64,000 nucleotides of DNA, from contig JAODTK010004610.1 in the NCBI GenBank assembly GCA_026419785.1, positions 62,001 to 126,000 of the forward strand. The letters are read 5' to 3'. A program made the translations under genes and the position numbers. Positions 24,851 through 35,299 of this stretch are shown here, one piece after another (positions within the stretch are counted from its first letter, which is position 1; every line of letters starts with the position of its first letter). This DNA comes from Sclerodactyla briareus. Its lineage: Eukaryota; Echinodermata; Holothuroidea; Dendrochirotida; Sclerodactylidae. The notes below the pieces were generated by a model, which saw only the letters and a list, made by a program, of their open reading frames with translations, did no database searches and was not told where the DNA came from.

Positions 24851-24907
24851 ATCCACCGTAAGGTGGCTACACACGACGAACGCTTTGATGGATTATTTTG
24901 GCCGAAA

Positions 24908-25075
24908 TTGCGGATTTTCGGGCGAATACTTACTCGTTCTGACGTTATTATAACCTAGGACCCGGATTTACGGGCGAATACGTACCTCGTTCTGACGTCC
25001 ATTATAACCTATCACCCGGATTTCCGGGCGCATTACGTACTCGGTTCTGATCGTACAATTAATAACCTATGAACC
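24908..25075. repeat. three-copy 52-55 bp tandem repeat
   Basis: Three units, each starting CGGATTT, continuing CGGGCGAATAC, CTCGTTCTGACGT and ATAACCTA, with starts at about 24,911, 24,963 and 25,018. Confidence 0.85.
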
Positions 25076-25084
25076 CGAGGTCAT

Positions 25085-25172
25085 ATTGACGAAACAACAA
25101 CAACACGTATAACAACAACGACCAACAATAACAATAACAACAAACAATAACAAACAATAACAACAACAACAG
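25085..25172. repeat. (AAC)n microsatellite
   Basis: Imperfect AAC/AATAAC trinucleotides. Three overlapping minus-strand ORFs of C, V and L runs are its translation. Confidence 0.9.
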
Positions 25173-26111
25173 TCGATCGCACAAATTGGCCCCGACTCTG
25201 CCCATCGTGAGGCTTGAACGCACATCGTACGTGGGTGCAATGTATGCATGCATGCTGCGCGTGTGTATGTACAGTGCTGGTCGAAGGCATTCATTTGAAT
25301 TGAATTGAAATCACCAGATATGTGCGTTACAATCCCGCACGCGTCAATAGAACAAGTTCTCGGACTTATGAAGCGGGAATAGTATATTTGGGCGTTAGAT
25401 TACGGTGGTTACCTGACTAAGTAGGCTGAAGTGAAGGCTTCCGACCTTAGGCTTAGGTTCGCCCCTAACTTAGGCCCCTCACGTGCCGCCTAGCCCAGGC
25501 GACGAAAATTCACATCAAAATTCACCAATTACGTAACACAGTCGCCTGCAAGATAAAATAGGCCTAAACAATATCCAGCCCAATATCATTCGAGAAGCCT
25601 TACTTAGGACTATATTATTTAATTTGTGTAGTAGAATTGAGTTGTGATACATGAATAGGCTAGCTGGTACTTTGCTCGGTGTTCGGGGCCAGAATGTCCC
25701 TCCAATCACTGTCCATTGTGGAAAGCATGACTGTAGGGTGTGGCACGTCAGTAAAATGAGTGACGAAGTTGAAAGCCCACATACAGTCTATGCTTACACT
25801 ATAATCTTTGGTGTGAGTCACCTAAAGGCTGAACACTTTCCATTGTGGCGCACGTAAAAATATTGTAGCTTGTCTTTCAATTACTTCACAGTACATGTGA
25901 AAAATCACAACAAAATCACAACAAAGCTGATTTAGTTCGTTTTTGGCTGACAATGTAAGTCAACGTAACATTTACTTTCCACGTGAGAAAATCCCCAAAT
26001 TTTGATGTTGCTTTTAAACACCTAAGAAAATATTTTAAAGATATGATGATTTAAGTTCGTTCTTAACATCACAAAATAGGTATTATGAAATGGAAATGAA
26101 CCCTATCACTA

Positions 26112-26153
26112 GGTGAGAGGATGCATTCCCTTTAGGTAGGGCATCCTCTCACC
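26112..26153. repeat. 13-bp perfect hairpin
   Basis: GGTGAGAGGATGC at 26,112-26,124 and its complement GCATCCTCTCACC at 26,141-26,153 with a 16-base loop. No gene context. Confidence 0.85.
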
Positions 26154-26699
26154 ACCAAACATCTTAAGCAGATTCTCCCATTGCGAAGATACAGGACATA
26201 TTTTATTAGCAAACTGAAGTGCCATCCAGGACAAAAAAGCATCGTGTGGAGAGGCAGGCCTTTAACCACACTTGAAGAGTTGGGGAGGGGCAAACTTCGG
26301 TGGGGATTAAATTAATGATCAGTAAATTTTATGTCCTAAGTTATAACTATTATAAATAATAGTCACTCTACAACATGCCATCAACTCCCTGTCGTTAGTA
26401 GCATGGATGGAATCCTCGTCACACTTGTTTCACAACTTCATAGACAAGATGCTCATCACAAAGGCGAGTCATGACATGTATGCCACCATTTCATATTCGC
26501 ACCTTATTCTCCAACCCCCCAGGCGAATGACGGGTAGTTTTGTTGAAGAGGGAGACAGCGGATAGGTCCTCCTACATAACGTACACTATCTGTCATTATT
26601 AAATCACCCATATAACTCGCCCTTGACCACCCCGCAATGAGGGCTTTAAATTCTGGTTCCGAAAACTCTGGTGGTTAACTGCTGTTCTAGCATAGCCAT

Positions 26700-27116
26700 G
26701 TTGATGCCACACTAAAGGTAACAAGCCTTGAATGCACTGTTTGCTACCATGGAAAAATTCAAATTGATGAACGTATTCTTGCTATGTTTTATACTTCTAC
26801 AATCGATGGGGTATGGAGATACAATTTGATTTCTTTGGGCGGGAATGTGAAGAAGAAAGATCAGAACCGTATTGATTCATTAATCCGACAGTCAAGTCGC
26901 ATCATTGGCCTCAGTCAACTCTCATACTCTTCAGTTCCTTCTCGTCTACTCCAACAGAAGTTAGACGCGACTTTGGATGGTTCTGACCACCCACGTCGTG
27001 AAACATTTAGGAATGAGAAACGCAAATTTGACCTCGCCGGACCAACATTCGCCCACACACCAAGTTCCTATTCGATCGGACTAACTTTGTATTCTCGCCT
27101 AAAACCTGCAAAATAG
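26700..27116 (+). mobile_element. non-LTR reverse transcriptase, 3' part (continuation of 23,880-24,850)
   Basis: A clean 110-codon frame (26,784-27,116) reads MFYTSTIDGVWRYNLISLGG, then NVKKKDQNRIDSLIRQSSRI and IGLSQLS. This is the RT thumb region in which 'FY.S.I.SV...' is followed by 'K..N.L..I...ASKIIG'. Just upstream HVDATL (26,708) fits the same block. It follows on from the RT part ending at 24,850, with the insertion between them. It ends at a stop at 27,114. Confidence 0.8.
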
Positions 27117-27439
27117 ACAGTAGCAGACATGCAGTATACCCACTTTCGAGCTCATTCGACTGATTCGAGTTTTACTAGGGCCGAAACAGCTTCGGGGCTC
27201 AAGCCCCCCCCCCCAAAAAAAAATGTGCCCAAGCCCCCCCCTCCCCCCCCCCAAAAAAAAAAAAAAAGAGAAAAAAAAAACCCCGAGATGTTGATATGTT
27301 TTAATGTGAATATTCGTATTGGCAATTGAATAACCTAAGCCGCCTGCTGCCTTCCCACCCACATTGCCTTGCGATAACAGGTTTATGCCTACTCCTTATG
27401 TCATGAAAGTGAATGCTATCTCATATCTGTTAAGGTCGA
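27117..27439. other. no gene; C-run/A-run clusters
   Basis: Two consecutive C-run then A-run blocks at 27,204-27,223 and 27,234-27,280, the second with 'AGAG' interrupting the A tract. Nothing else recognised. Confidence 0.6.
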
Positions 27440-27735
27440 GTACATAGGCTGCTGACAGTAGTCGTGACAACTTCGGACATATGGCGCGCCTTCCGGCGGA
27501 CGATACTGTCCACCGAATTCTGTTTGCACGGATAGGTGGGTTGGGGGCGCCTGCCAGGACGGCTCGTAGCCGTTGGTCAGCTCGTTGGGTACTTTACTTC
27601 AATGGAGTTAGGTTGGATGGGTCAGGCCCCGGCCTGGTCGCTTGCCCTGGGAAGGCCGGGGTGCTGGAAACGGCAGGGGAACGCAGCGAGTTCCTTCCAG
27701 CATTGCCCCCATGAGTGAGTGAGTGAGTGAGTGAC
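27440..27735 (+). mobile_element. non-LTR 3' end with GTGA tail, copy 1
   Basis: GC-rich open frame from 27,481 (TVHRILFARIGGLGAP, later GSGPGLVACPGKAGVL) ending with a TGA at the first GAGTGA repeat, followed by GAGTGAGTGAGTGAGTGA. Its reverse-oriented relative lies at 48,000-48,420. Shared features are a CCACCG...TGTTTG...GGATAGGT/GGATCCTGTGGGTTGGG stretch, a G-rich middle and the ATGAG(TGAG)n end. Elements with a terminal microsatellite tail are common among non-LTR retrotransposons. The RT core is absent, so the family is unassigned. Confidence 0.6.
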
Positions 27736-28499
27736 AACTGTCAAGTCGAAACCACGCTTCGCCCCATTTCCGTCTTTGCGTACACACGGTGGCAAGTTTT
27801 ATGGTTCCAAACATCGTTCTTTACATCCTGTCGTGCATACTTTTTAATTACTAGGCAGAATAAGGAAATCAGGACTGAATTGGTCAAGGATCGTAGTATT
27901 GGTAATTTCCGGGGCCTAGCTGTATTCGAGAGTTATCAATCCACGGTAAAAATGTGGGACAAATTGTAATCGTTTAGGTCTGTGAATCACTTCACACCTA
28001 TCACCCTGGACATGGGTCCATATACAGAGTTGGGCCGGTGCCGTCTACTAAGGGACCTCCATGGTTGTCAGGTGGTGTTGTACATATATGTAAAACTTGC
28101 CCCTCACTTCTTCAGTCAGATTCCATTCTGTCGTTTCAATTCAAACCCCTATCGCCCTCTTCCCTCCTGAAGGCTAGGTCAAGAGCCGCGCCGGCTGGTT
28201 TCAAGCGGCAAGTACAACGGCTACAATCTGGTTACCTGATGATTAACAGCTTTTAATGAGCCTAACAGCTCCGTGAAACAAATGTGTCTTCGGGTCATTA
28301 CAAAGGCAATGTCATCTTGCAATAATCCACGAACACGCGCATATTCTTATCTCGAGTAACCCATGGAATCATGTTATTCTATTTCTTACAGACACTTTTC
28401 ACGTTAAGAATTTGCAGACACATGATTTATATTTCAAGGGCTTGGGAGAATGCGGATCGACACCGTTGGAGTGCCGTTTCTGCCCTCCTCTGGAATTTT
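27736..28499. other. no gene recognised
   Basis: Unassigned DNA with short ORFs only. Confidence 0.5.
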
Positions 28500-28640
28500 G
28501 TGAAGTCAAAAATGTTATTGTACGGCCCGCGCGAACCTATGGTGGCGCTTCGCTTAGATCGTAATCCACAAATTATCCACTGCTGCCTAGCCCACTTCCC
28601 AGCAACCCCCCCCCCAGACATGGGTACTCTAGAACCGCGC
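28500..28640 (+). repeat. family X terminal module, partial
   Basis: TTGTACGGCCCGCGCGAACC then TATGGTGGCGCTTCGCTTAG, a C run and a 'CCGCGCCTG' end. This is the same order as at 62,558-62,650 and near 6,225-6,320. It represents just the last unit and terminus of family X. Confidence 0.7.
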
Positions 28641-28894
28641 CTGTATCCAGGTGCTAGCCTATCCTCAGATGACTGCTTTACTTACCAATCAATTATCGAT
28701 TCTCTGTGAGAATGACCTAGGAATAACGACGACACACCGATACCCCCGTTTGGTGAGCTCTCAGTGGCCAATATACGGAGTCACATCACTCGTCGTCTAC
28801 TGCAGTCTTGACCAATCCTACATGCTACCTAAAAAACTGTTGTGATGAGTTTCTACCTATCGTAGGAGAAATGGTAAAATCTCTCTCCTGATTG

Positions 28895-30060
28895 TTCTTC
28901 CCCGACACTCTCACCCTGTGCCCACATAAGCCCCATCATCTCCAAATGTGAGCAGACTTCTAAATGGTTACTTCCCCGATACTCTCATCTGTGCCCACAT
29001 AACCCCCATCATTTCCAAATGTGGATCATGACATTCTAATGGTTAACTTCCCCGATACTCTCACTGTCCCCACATAACCTCCATCATCTCCAAATTGATC
29101 AGGACATTCAAGAAAAATAAAAATGGTATTCTTACAAATTGCTTTTTTCTTCCCGGGAGCCTCTCATCAACTGTGCCCACATACCCCCATCATCTCCAAT
29201 GTGGATCAGGACTTCTAAAGGTTACTTAGCTTCCCCGATACTCTCAACGTCCACATAACCTCCATCATCTCCAAATGTGGATCACGACATTCTAAATGGT
29301 TACTTCCCCGATACTCTCATCTGTGCCCACATAACCCCCATCATCTCCAAATGTGGATCACGACATTCTAAATGGTTACTTCCCCGATACCTCTCAATTG
29401 TGCCCACATAATCCCTACTCTCCCAAATGTTGATCAGGAACATTCTAAATGGTTTTACTTCCCTGTCCCGATACTCTCAATTGTGCCCACATAACCCCCA
29501 TCATCTCCAAATGTGGATCAGGACATTCTAAATGGTTACTTCCCCGATACTCTCATCTGTGCCCACATAAGCCCCCATCCTCTCCAAATGTGGATCAGGA
29601 CATTCTAATGGTTACTCCCCATACTCTCAACTGTGCCCACATAACCCCGTCATCTCCAATGTGGCTCAGGACATTCTAATTGTTACTTCCCCGATAGTCT
29701 CATAAATGTGCCCACTAAGCCCCCATCATCTCCAAATGTGGATCACGACATTCTAAATGGTTACTTCCCCGATACTCTCATCTGTGCCCACAACCCCCAT
29801 CATCTCCAAATGTGGATCACGACATTCTAAATGGTTACTTCCCCGATACTCTCAAAATAATGTGCCCACCTAACCTCCATCATCTCCAAATGTAGATCAG
29901 ACATTCAATGGTTACTTCCCCGATACTCTTCATTGCCCACAAATCCCCACATCTCCAAATGTGGATCAGGACATTTCCCTACAGGTTATTTCCCCCCGAT
30001 CCTCTCAAATGTTGCCCACATAACCCCCATCATCTCAAATGTTGATCCAGGACATTCTCT
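28895..30060. repeat. 76-bp minisatellite, about 15 copies
   Basis: Unit begins GTTACTTCCCCGATACTCTC and continues with TGCCCACATAACCCCCATCA, CCAAATGTGGATCAGGACAT and TCTAAATG. About fifteen copies with frequent one-base losses, one diverged unit at 29,115-29,215 carrying an A-rich replacement, and no consistent reading frame because 76 is not a multiple of three. The 76-codon ORF in it is repeat translation. Confidence 0.95.
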
Positions 30061-30099
30061 AGCGCGCGTATATGAAAGCGTTCGCGACAGAAATCCCAA

Positions 30100-30580
30100 T
30101 TAAGCTATCACCATAATTCCATTTTTGGTACATATTATTCCATTTATGGTAGCATATTATTCACAGCCATTGGAAGGCAAAATATAGGGTAGCCCATTAA
30201 TCGATTTATGGTAGCATAAATCCGAATTATGGTAGCCATTAAATCGAATTTATGGTAGCAATTAAATTCGAATATATGCTACCATATATCGATATATTGC
30301 TACCATATATTCGAATATACTCTACCATATATTCGAGCTTGCTAACCATATATTCGATTTAATGCTACCGAGATATTCGAATTATGGTAGCCTAAAATCG
30401 ATATTGCTACCATATATTCCTGCCTTCCTATGGCTGTGAATAGATTCACCATAAAATGGAATATAGGGTAGCATTAAATCGAATTTATGGTAGCATTAAA
30501 TCGAATATATGCTACCATATATTCGATTTAATGCTACTATAAATTCGATTTAATGCTACCATATTTCGGCCAATCACTAC
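30100..30580. mobile_element. foldback array, left block (22-bp modules in both orientations)
   Basis: Built from the module TTCGAATATATGGTAGC plus a few A/T bases and its reverse complement GCTACCATATATTCGAA, in mixed orientation. An outer box CACAGCCATTGGAAGGC (about 30,157-30,175) reappears inverted as GCCTTCCTATGGCTGTG (30,421-30,437), so the block as a whole is a palindrome of about 350 bp. Flanking ATTCCATTTATGG / CCATAAAATGGAAT pieces extend the arms. Confidence 0.9.
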
Positions 30581-30990
30581 CACCGGAAAATATTAATCAA
30601 TCACTATTGTCATTTGCTTACCCCGCCAACCGTAGACATAATTTTTTTCCGCCAAGTTTGGCATTTGCTCTCTGCTCTCGCTCTATAGCTAGTGGACTAC
30701 GCCGGCGCGCGGCCCCGTGTGCATTGTCAAAATGGCGCGTCAAACAGATAAGGTGACTTTCTTAATCCTTTTTTGATTATTGATTCACCGTCTCATCTTG
30801 AGCAGCAGCTGTGGCATATGCATTAGCATGTACGTACGTCTTTTCGGACTCAGCGCGCCGCCTATATACGACGCGTACGTACACAATGCATATATTGGAT
30901 ACAGCAATGCTTAACAATGTCATATGCGCGCCGCAAACCGCGTTAGTCCATGATTTTTTTTTTTAAACACGAATAGACTGATTCATACAG
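30581..30990. other. spacer between two foldback arrays
   Basis: Unlike the arrays, this is mixed sequence with GGCGCGCGGCC and GTACGTACG motifs. ATGGCGCGTCAAACAGATAAG at 30,731-30,751 is followed by GTGACT, an ATG in good context then a possible splice donor, but the peptide MARQTDK is too short to judge. No other coding signal. Confidence 0.5.
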
Positions 30991-31405
30991 GCCAATGGGA
31001 AGGCAGGAATATCTGGTATCATATATTCGAATATATGCTACCATTAATTCGAATATATGGTAGCATATATTCGATTTAATGCTACCATAAATTCGAATAT
31101 ATGGTAGCATATATTCGAATATATGGTAGCATATATTCGATTTAATGCTACCATAAATTCGAATATATGGTAGCATATATTCGAATATATGGTAGCATAT
31201 ATTCGATTTAATGCTACCATAAATTCGAATATATGGTAGCATATATTCGATTTAATGCTACCATATATTCGAATATATGCTACCATATATTCGATTTAAT
31301 GCTACCATATATTCCTGCCTTCCTATTGGCTGTGAATATATGCTACCATAAAATGGAATATATGCTACCATATATTCGAATTTATGGTAGCATTAATTGG
31401 TATTT
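30991..31405. mobile_element. foldback array, right block
   Basis: Here the 22-bp modules form a regular three-module (66-bp) higher-order unit: two in one orientation and one inverted. This is why overlapping ORFs read a 22-residue peptide repeat (MLPYIRIYGSIKSN...). Borders are GCCAATGGGAAGGCAGGAAT (30,991-31,010) and the inverted ATTCCTGCCTTCCTATTGGC (31,309-31,328), again making the block one large inverted repeat. Confidence 0.9.
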
Positions 31406-33085
31406 CTCGTCCAGCAGGTCTTCATACGCGTGTGTGTAGATGCAGAGTGCATATGATAATCCCATCACAGGCACCGCGCCTGCATGCGTTGGCGTGTTTT
31501 GTAAAAGTTGTTGCTCGCATTCGAGCAATGGAAAGAAGCAGTTTCGGTGCTGCTGACACTCTGGGCTGCGTTTGAAACTATCAATCACCCATCTTTTTAT
31601 ATCTTCCAATGCAGGGCTGATGCTACAACGTTTTGGAAGAGTCCATACTCCGAAGTCCATCCTAAACAACGCCCGATTTCATCTGACTCGTTAGTATGGA
31701 GGCAGACAAGCACATCGCGCAAAAATTTGACACATCAATGGGGCAATTGATTGAATTTCGACAGTTTAGTACAAATTTCAGTAAATCTGTGCACTTTGCA
31801 TTAGGATATCTCTACCATATTTCACTTAATGCTGTGCCCAAGTTTGGTAGTTTCCTGCCCCAACTTTCGATCTCAAAAACTGTGTGGGGGGGGGGGGGGA
31901 AGGGGCTGCCCTCTCGTCTCTCCTCTCGCATGTACTCTCGCTATGCCGCCGCATTATGGTCCCGCCAAAACCGCAAGTTTCGTGTTGAGTTGCTGGGAAA
32001 TTCTTCCGTAATTTTTTTGCATCAGAATGGCTTGAAGAAATGTTATGTAGGCCTATCTCTGGAATATAGGACCTGAAAACAAAACTTTCAAAGAACTGTC
32101 AACTCATAAAAAATAAAATGTCAAACGCTAACGCCTTTACATTTCCCCTTCTGCTGAATTTGCCCGACAACTCGGTCGTCACTCGTCCAATTACACCGAC
32201 GTGCCGTTCTCTCGCCGACGCTGGATGGGCCAATTAGATAAAGCGCCAAAAGTCGAAATAGCCGATAATAAGGTCGGGCCTCTGTTTTCTTCTATTCCAA
32301 TTTCAATCCCAGTCTTCCTTCACGTCATTATTCCTTTCAGTTTCCCGGCTCTCTTTCTTCTCTTTCCTCCTCTCCTCTTTGAGTTCTTCTCTGATCCTCT
32401 CCTATTTCTCTTCCGTCTTCCTCTTTCTCTTTTGCCGACGGACGCAAATTTGCCGAAGGCGACAGGAAAGCGAAATATTGTGGGGGTGACACCCCCCACA
32501 CCCCCCCCCCCCCCCCCCCCCCCCCGCTCGCTACGGCCTGTGCTGGTCAATGGTTGTGTTACTATTAAATGACTGATTTCTAATTGGTTTCATACGCTTT
32601 TGGAAGATTATGTGTAAACAGGGCCTCGTTTTAGTTTACCGATATTCCCCCCTGTATATAATTATAATAATTAATATAATGAAGGTATAAACGTAGCTCC
32701 AAAACAATATACCGCAAATTCGTATGATTGTTCACTGTTCATTTTATTCTCAGATTGTCTGAATGCTACCAGCTTCTTACATCCTGCTATTCTTTTAAAT
32801 TCCCTCACCACCAGCTAAATTTAATATTTTCTGGTCAGGAACCAATCCTTTGTGCGACGTACGAGTTCACCTAGAGTTTATTTTGTTATTTTGTTTTGTT
32901 TTCGTTATGATAACCTACGGCGTTTTCTTCCCTGACCGGAACATGACTGGCACGTACTCGACCAGTCGTTCGCCTACGTGCTCACTGGAACCTAATAATC
33001 AGTAGTTCAACGTGACCAGGTGACTATTGTCTGATGTGTATTGGAACGCAATCGTGTTTATGCATAAGATTATGTCTACACGTAG
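31406..33085. other. no gene recognised; C homopolymer
   Basis: Includes a G run at 31,887-31,899 and one of the longest C runs in the window (about 32,501-32,525). Three short, opposed or overlapping ORFs between 31,382 and 32,572 show no family resemblance. Confidence 0.5.
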
Positions 33086-33178
33086 GGAACTGAGGTGGAC
33101 ACCGTCACAGATGAGCGCTCGCGCGAGGAGTCTTCGCCTCTTGTGATAGGCCGATCCAATGGATACGACAATGAAGAA
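33086..33178 (+). CDS. candidate internal exon, 31 codons
   Basis: Preceded by ACACGTAG and followed by GTAAAA, giving plausible acceptor and donor sites. The interval is exactly 93 bases and open in the frame GTEVDTVTDERSREE then SSPLVIGRSNGYDNEE. The polar, acidic composition with SSPL and GYDNEE resembles a cytoplasmic tail or linker of a membrane protein; that is impression only. The polypyrimidine tract is weak. The overlapping frame MSTRRELRWTPSQ also exists. No neighbouring exon was found, so it is a candidate only. Confidence 0.25.
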
Positions 33179-33711
33179 GTAAAACGTCCGCTACGCGCGT
33201 AGGCTGGGATTACCTAATTAATAGGTATGTGGCGATGTTGCATTGGTTGCGCATGACCTAACGCAATCACATTGATTGTGGTTTGCAGAGATGAGACGAA
33301 TTCCGTTTGGCGGCAATAACGCCAAACAAAATGGAATGAGCTCCGATATTACAATTGCCACGTGTTTTGTATTTGATGCCGGATCCCGGCAAATGGATTA
33401 TATGAACTATTTTCCTCATAAGGCCCGTTTAACGTCTATATACTTCTTGCTATATATTAATTACCTCCTCCTCGACTCCAATCTACGGTTTATGCCTTGA
33501 TTTTTTTTCTCGCACACTGCACACTGCATTCGCATCTACTAGACTGAAGGCAAGTTCCGTATGCTAGAGCGGCAAAAATACGATCATAAAATGGGACGGC
33601 ACGGCGTACGCAAAATTGTGCCATGTTTACCATGCACTATTGACTATTTCAGTCTCCATAAAGCGATTTAACGCCTTAAAGCCGGTTTTCACTTGATGCG
33701 AGATCGCGGTT
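33179..33711. other. no gene recognised
   Basis: A possible acceptor TTGTGGTTTGCAG at 33,276-33,288 precedes a 70-residue open frame without recognisable features. The upstream candidate exon is phase 0, and continuing in phase 0 here meets a TGA at once, so the two do not simply join. Confidence 0.4.
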
Positions 33712-33832
33712 ACATACCTACATCCATACATACATACATACCATACATACATACATACATACATCCATACATCCTACTACATACATACATACATACCTAC
33801 ATACAACATACATTACATACATACATACAGGA
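33712..33832. repeat. (CATA)n microsatellite
   Basis: Imperfect ACATACATAC tetramers with CATC and TAC variants; complement of the ATGT arrays seen elsewhere. Confidence 0.9.
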
Positions 33833-33839
33833 GAAGTCC

Positions 33840-33960
33840 TGCATGAACGACCCTGAAACCACAACAACCCCATCCACCACGAAAAGGAAAAACGAGTCAA
33901 AAGAATCCTCCCCAATTCCTGAAAAACAAGTCAGACTGTGCTTGCATTAAAACTAGCGGA
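33840..33960 (+). pseudogene. dispersed 'MNDPET' start, copy 1 (possible ORF1 5' end)
   Basis: GCATGAACGACCCTGAAACC opens a frame MNDPETTTTPSTTKRKNESK, then ESSPIPEKQVR. The same DNA occurs at 46,273-46,365 with several indels, where the segments MNDPET, KHKRDKTERK and PEKR can be recovered across frames. A short, polar start with the same ATG in two places suggests the N-terminus of a mobile element ORF1. The rest of the protein is not recognisable downstream. Confidence 0.5.
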
Positions 33961-34399
33961 CCAATCAACATTTACAAGGAGGTTATGCCATTTTATAATC
34001 CGCTTTGCGAGAAGACTACTCCGACTATCTGACCTGCAACGTTTACCACAAGGCTTGAGGCAAGTGCCCCCATTGGAAAATTCGAAGAAGTTTCAAATAA
34101 AAGCCATCGAGGCTATGGCCAATGTGTAACCTGAATCAATCACCCCGAATGCTCCTACGCTCCATTAGGGTCAGAAGAATACGCTATGAGCTTTCCTAAT
34201 AACCAACCCACGGACCGTAACTCACGGACATAGTCTCGTCGCCGCCTTTGCTCGTTCTCTATTAAATATTTACCTTACGAACTAAGGTTTTCGCCACGGG
34301 ATGGTCCAGTGGAGTCTTACGACTACCTAATAGCCTGACAATAATGGCTTCGTCAAGAAAACTGAAATTTACAATTTTTCGAGCCGAAAAATGAAAATA
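33961..34399. other. no gene recognised
   Basis: Unassigned DNA between the MNDPET repeat and the 3' truncation of the minus-strand CR1-type element. Confidence 0.5.
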
Positions 34400-34630
34400 C
34401 CTCTCCTAGCAGCTTCCGCACACTGCTTCGTCGTTCAGTGTACACGAATTACAACATCGTCAATTTAGGCCACTTTCCGATACAACTTAGTGTCGTCCTC
34501 GATTTTGTAACCCTGGATTTCACAGAATCATCGAGATCATTCATATAGGCCTAGGCTAAAATCGAGGGCCCAAGAAGCGACCCTTGGGAAACACCACTGG
34601 TGACCTTCTGCCTGGTAGAAAAACCACAAC
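34400..34630 (-). mobile_element. CR1-type element, RT remnant
   Basis: Read on the minus strand: SGVSQGSLLGP (motif B, 34,565-34,600), then YMNDLDDSVKSRVTK (34,515-34,555), a damaged catalytic box before KLYRKVA-like sequence, and TTKQCAEAARR (34,405-34,435). The latter corresponds to the KQCAEA block of the element at 42,480-43,330, so the two are the same or sister families. Internal deletions have removed the DD box region and most of the thumb. Confidence 0.75.
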
Positions 34631-34634
34631 TACA

Positions 34635-35075
34635 GCCACTGCTACCATAATATCTGGTATTGAAATCACCCACCATTACTTTATTCTTGTCGGTTACTTG
34701 TATAAGCAGTCGAAGAAAGTAGTTTTTGCTATCGTCGCTATATAGGAGAACATGAATAAGTCCAACAGTTAAGACATAGTAATACCTAACTCCGGGTTAC
34801 ACGATTTACATACCACACGGAATCGACAAACTACCCGCTTATTCCTCCTTCGCGATACTTAATTCGAAGACTGACATACCACAAACTCCACCACCAATGC
34901 CACCCGGAGGATATCTGGCCGATCTTGCCTATATACACAACGGATTGCGAACTTCAGCTGCGGAAATGACCTCCTTCCGCATAATTTTGCAATCCCAACT
35001 ACGTCGGGTTTGCGCTCCTGGCCCGAGAGCTGGGATCCGTCGAATATATTCTCAATACACTGAACTTAGCGCAGA
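34635..35075 (-). mobile_element. CR1-type element, APE endonuclease remnant
   Basis: On the minus strand, LLIQVTDKNKVMVGDFNTRY (34,645-34,715) holds the GDFN motif of the APE-type endonuclease that nicks the target DNA. Upstream pieces such as DRPDI/PPGG (34,890-34,940) and KPDVVGIAKLWAE (35,000-35,040, a decayed 'KPDIVGITETW') fit the N-terminal half. The frame runs from the GDFN box directly into the RT motif B segment, so more than a kilobase of normal spacing (EN end, RT palm start) is missing. Many stops. Confidence 0.75.
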
Positions 35076-35224
35076 AAAAAAAAAAAAAAAACTTATTGCG
35101 CGTAATTACGGAACCTACCCACCGCTGGACAGTGGACAGACGACTATTGGGAACCGAGACCCTCAAACCCGCATCTAGTTCAACAACAGCCCCTCAACAC
35201 ATACATCCCATCTTTAGCAAACAT

Positions 35225-35262
35225 ACCCCCCCCCCCCAAAAAAAAAAAAAAAAAAAAAAACG
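35225..35262. repeat. C-run joined to A-run
   Basis: About ten C followed by over twenty A. One of at least five such junctions in the window. Confidence 0.9.
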
Positions 35263-35299
35263 AAACATCCGATCCAATTCTCCAATTCTGACGATGTGT

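Larger units (their letters stand above)
24851..26690. mobile_element. insertion of ~1.85 kb inside an RT, identity unknown
   Basis: This separates two parts of one RT. It begins near GGTGGCTACACACGACGAA and contains a three-copy 52-55 bp repeat, an AAC microsatellite and a 13-bp hairpin. I could not find matching terminal inverted repeats or a transposase, so it may be more than one insertion or an old element with lost ends. Confidence 0.5.

Noticed and set aside
25059..25294. Cysteine/valine-rich membrane proteins on the minus strand
   Set aside because: Three overlapping frames of an AAC microsatellite.
29449..29679. Repeat protein in the 76-bp minisatellite
   Set aside because: The unit length is not a multiple of three and the frame survives only because of random deletions.
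28895..30060. CRISPR array
   Set aside because: Units are fully repeated without unique spacers, the period is 76 bp, and the setting is eukaryotic.
30731..30751. First exon MARQTDK with splice donor
   Set aside because: Only seven codons, no partner exon or promoter elements; kept as a note in the spacer entry.
31044..31286. Repetitive protein with 22-residue periods
   Set aside because: Pure translation of the 66-bp higher-order foldback array; appears in several frames and both arms.
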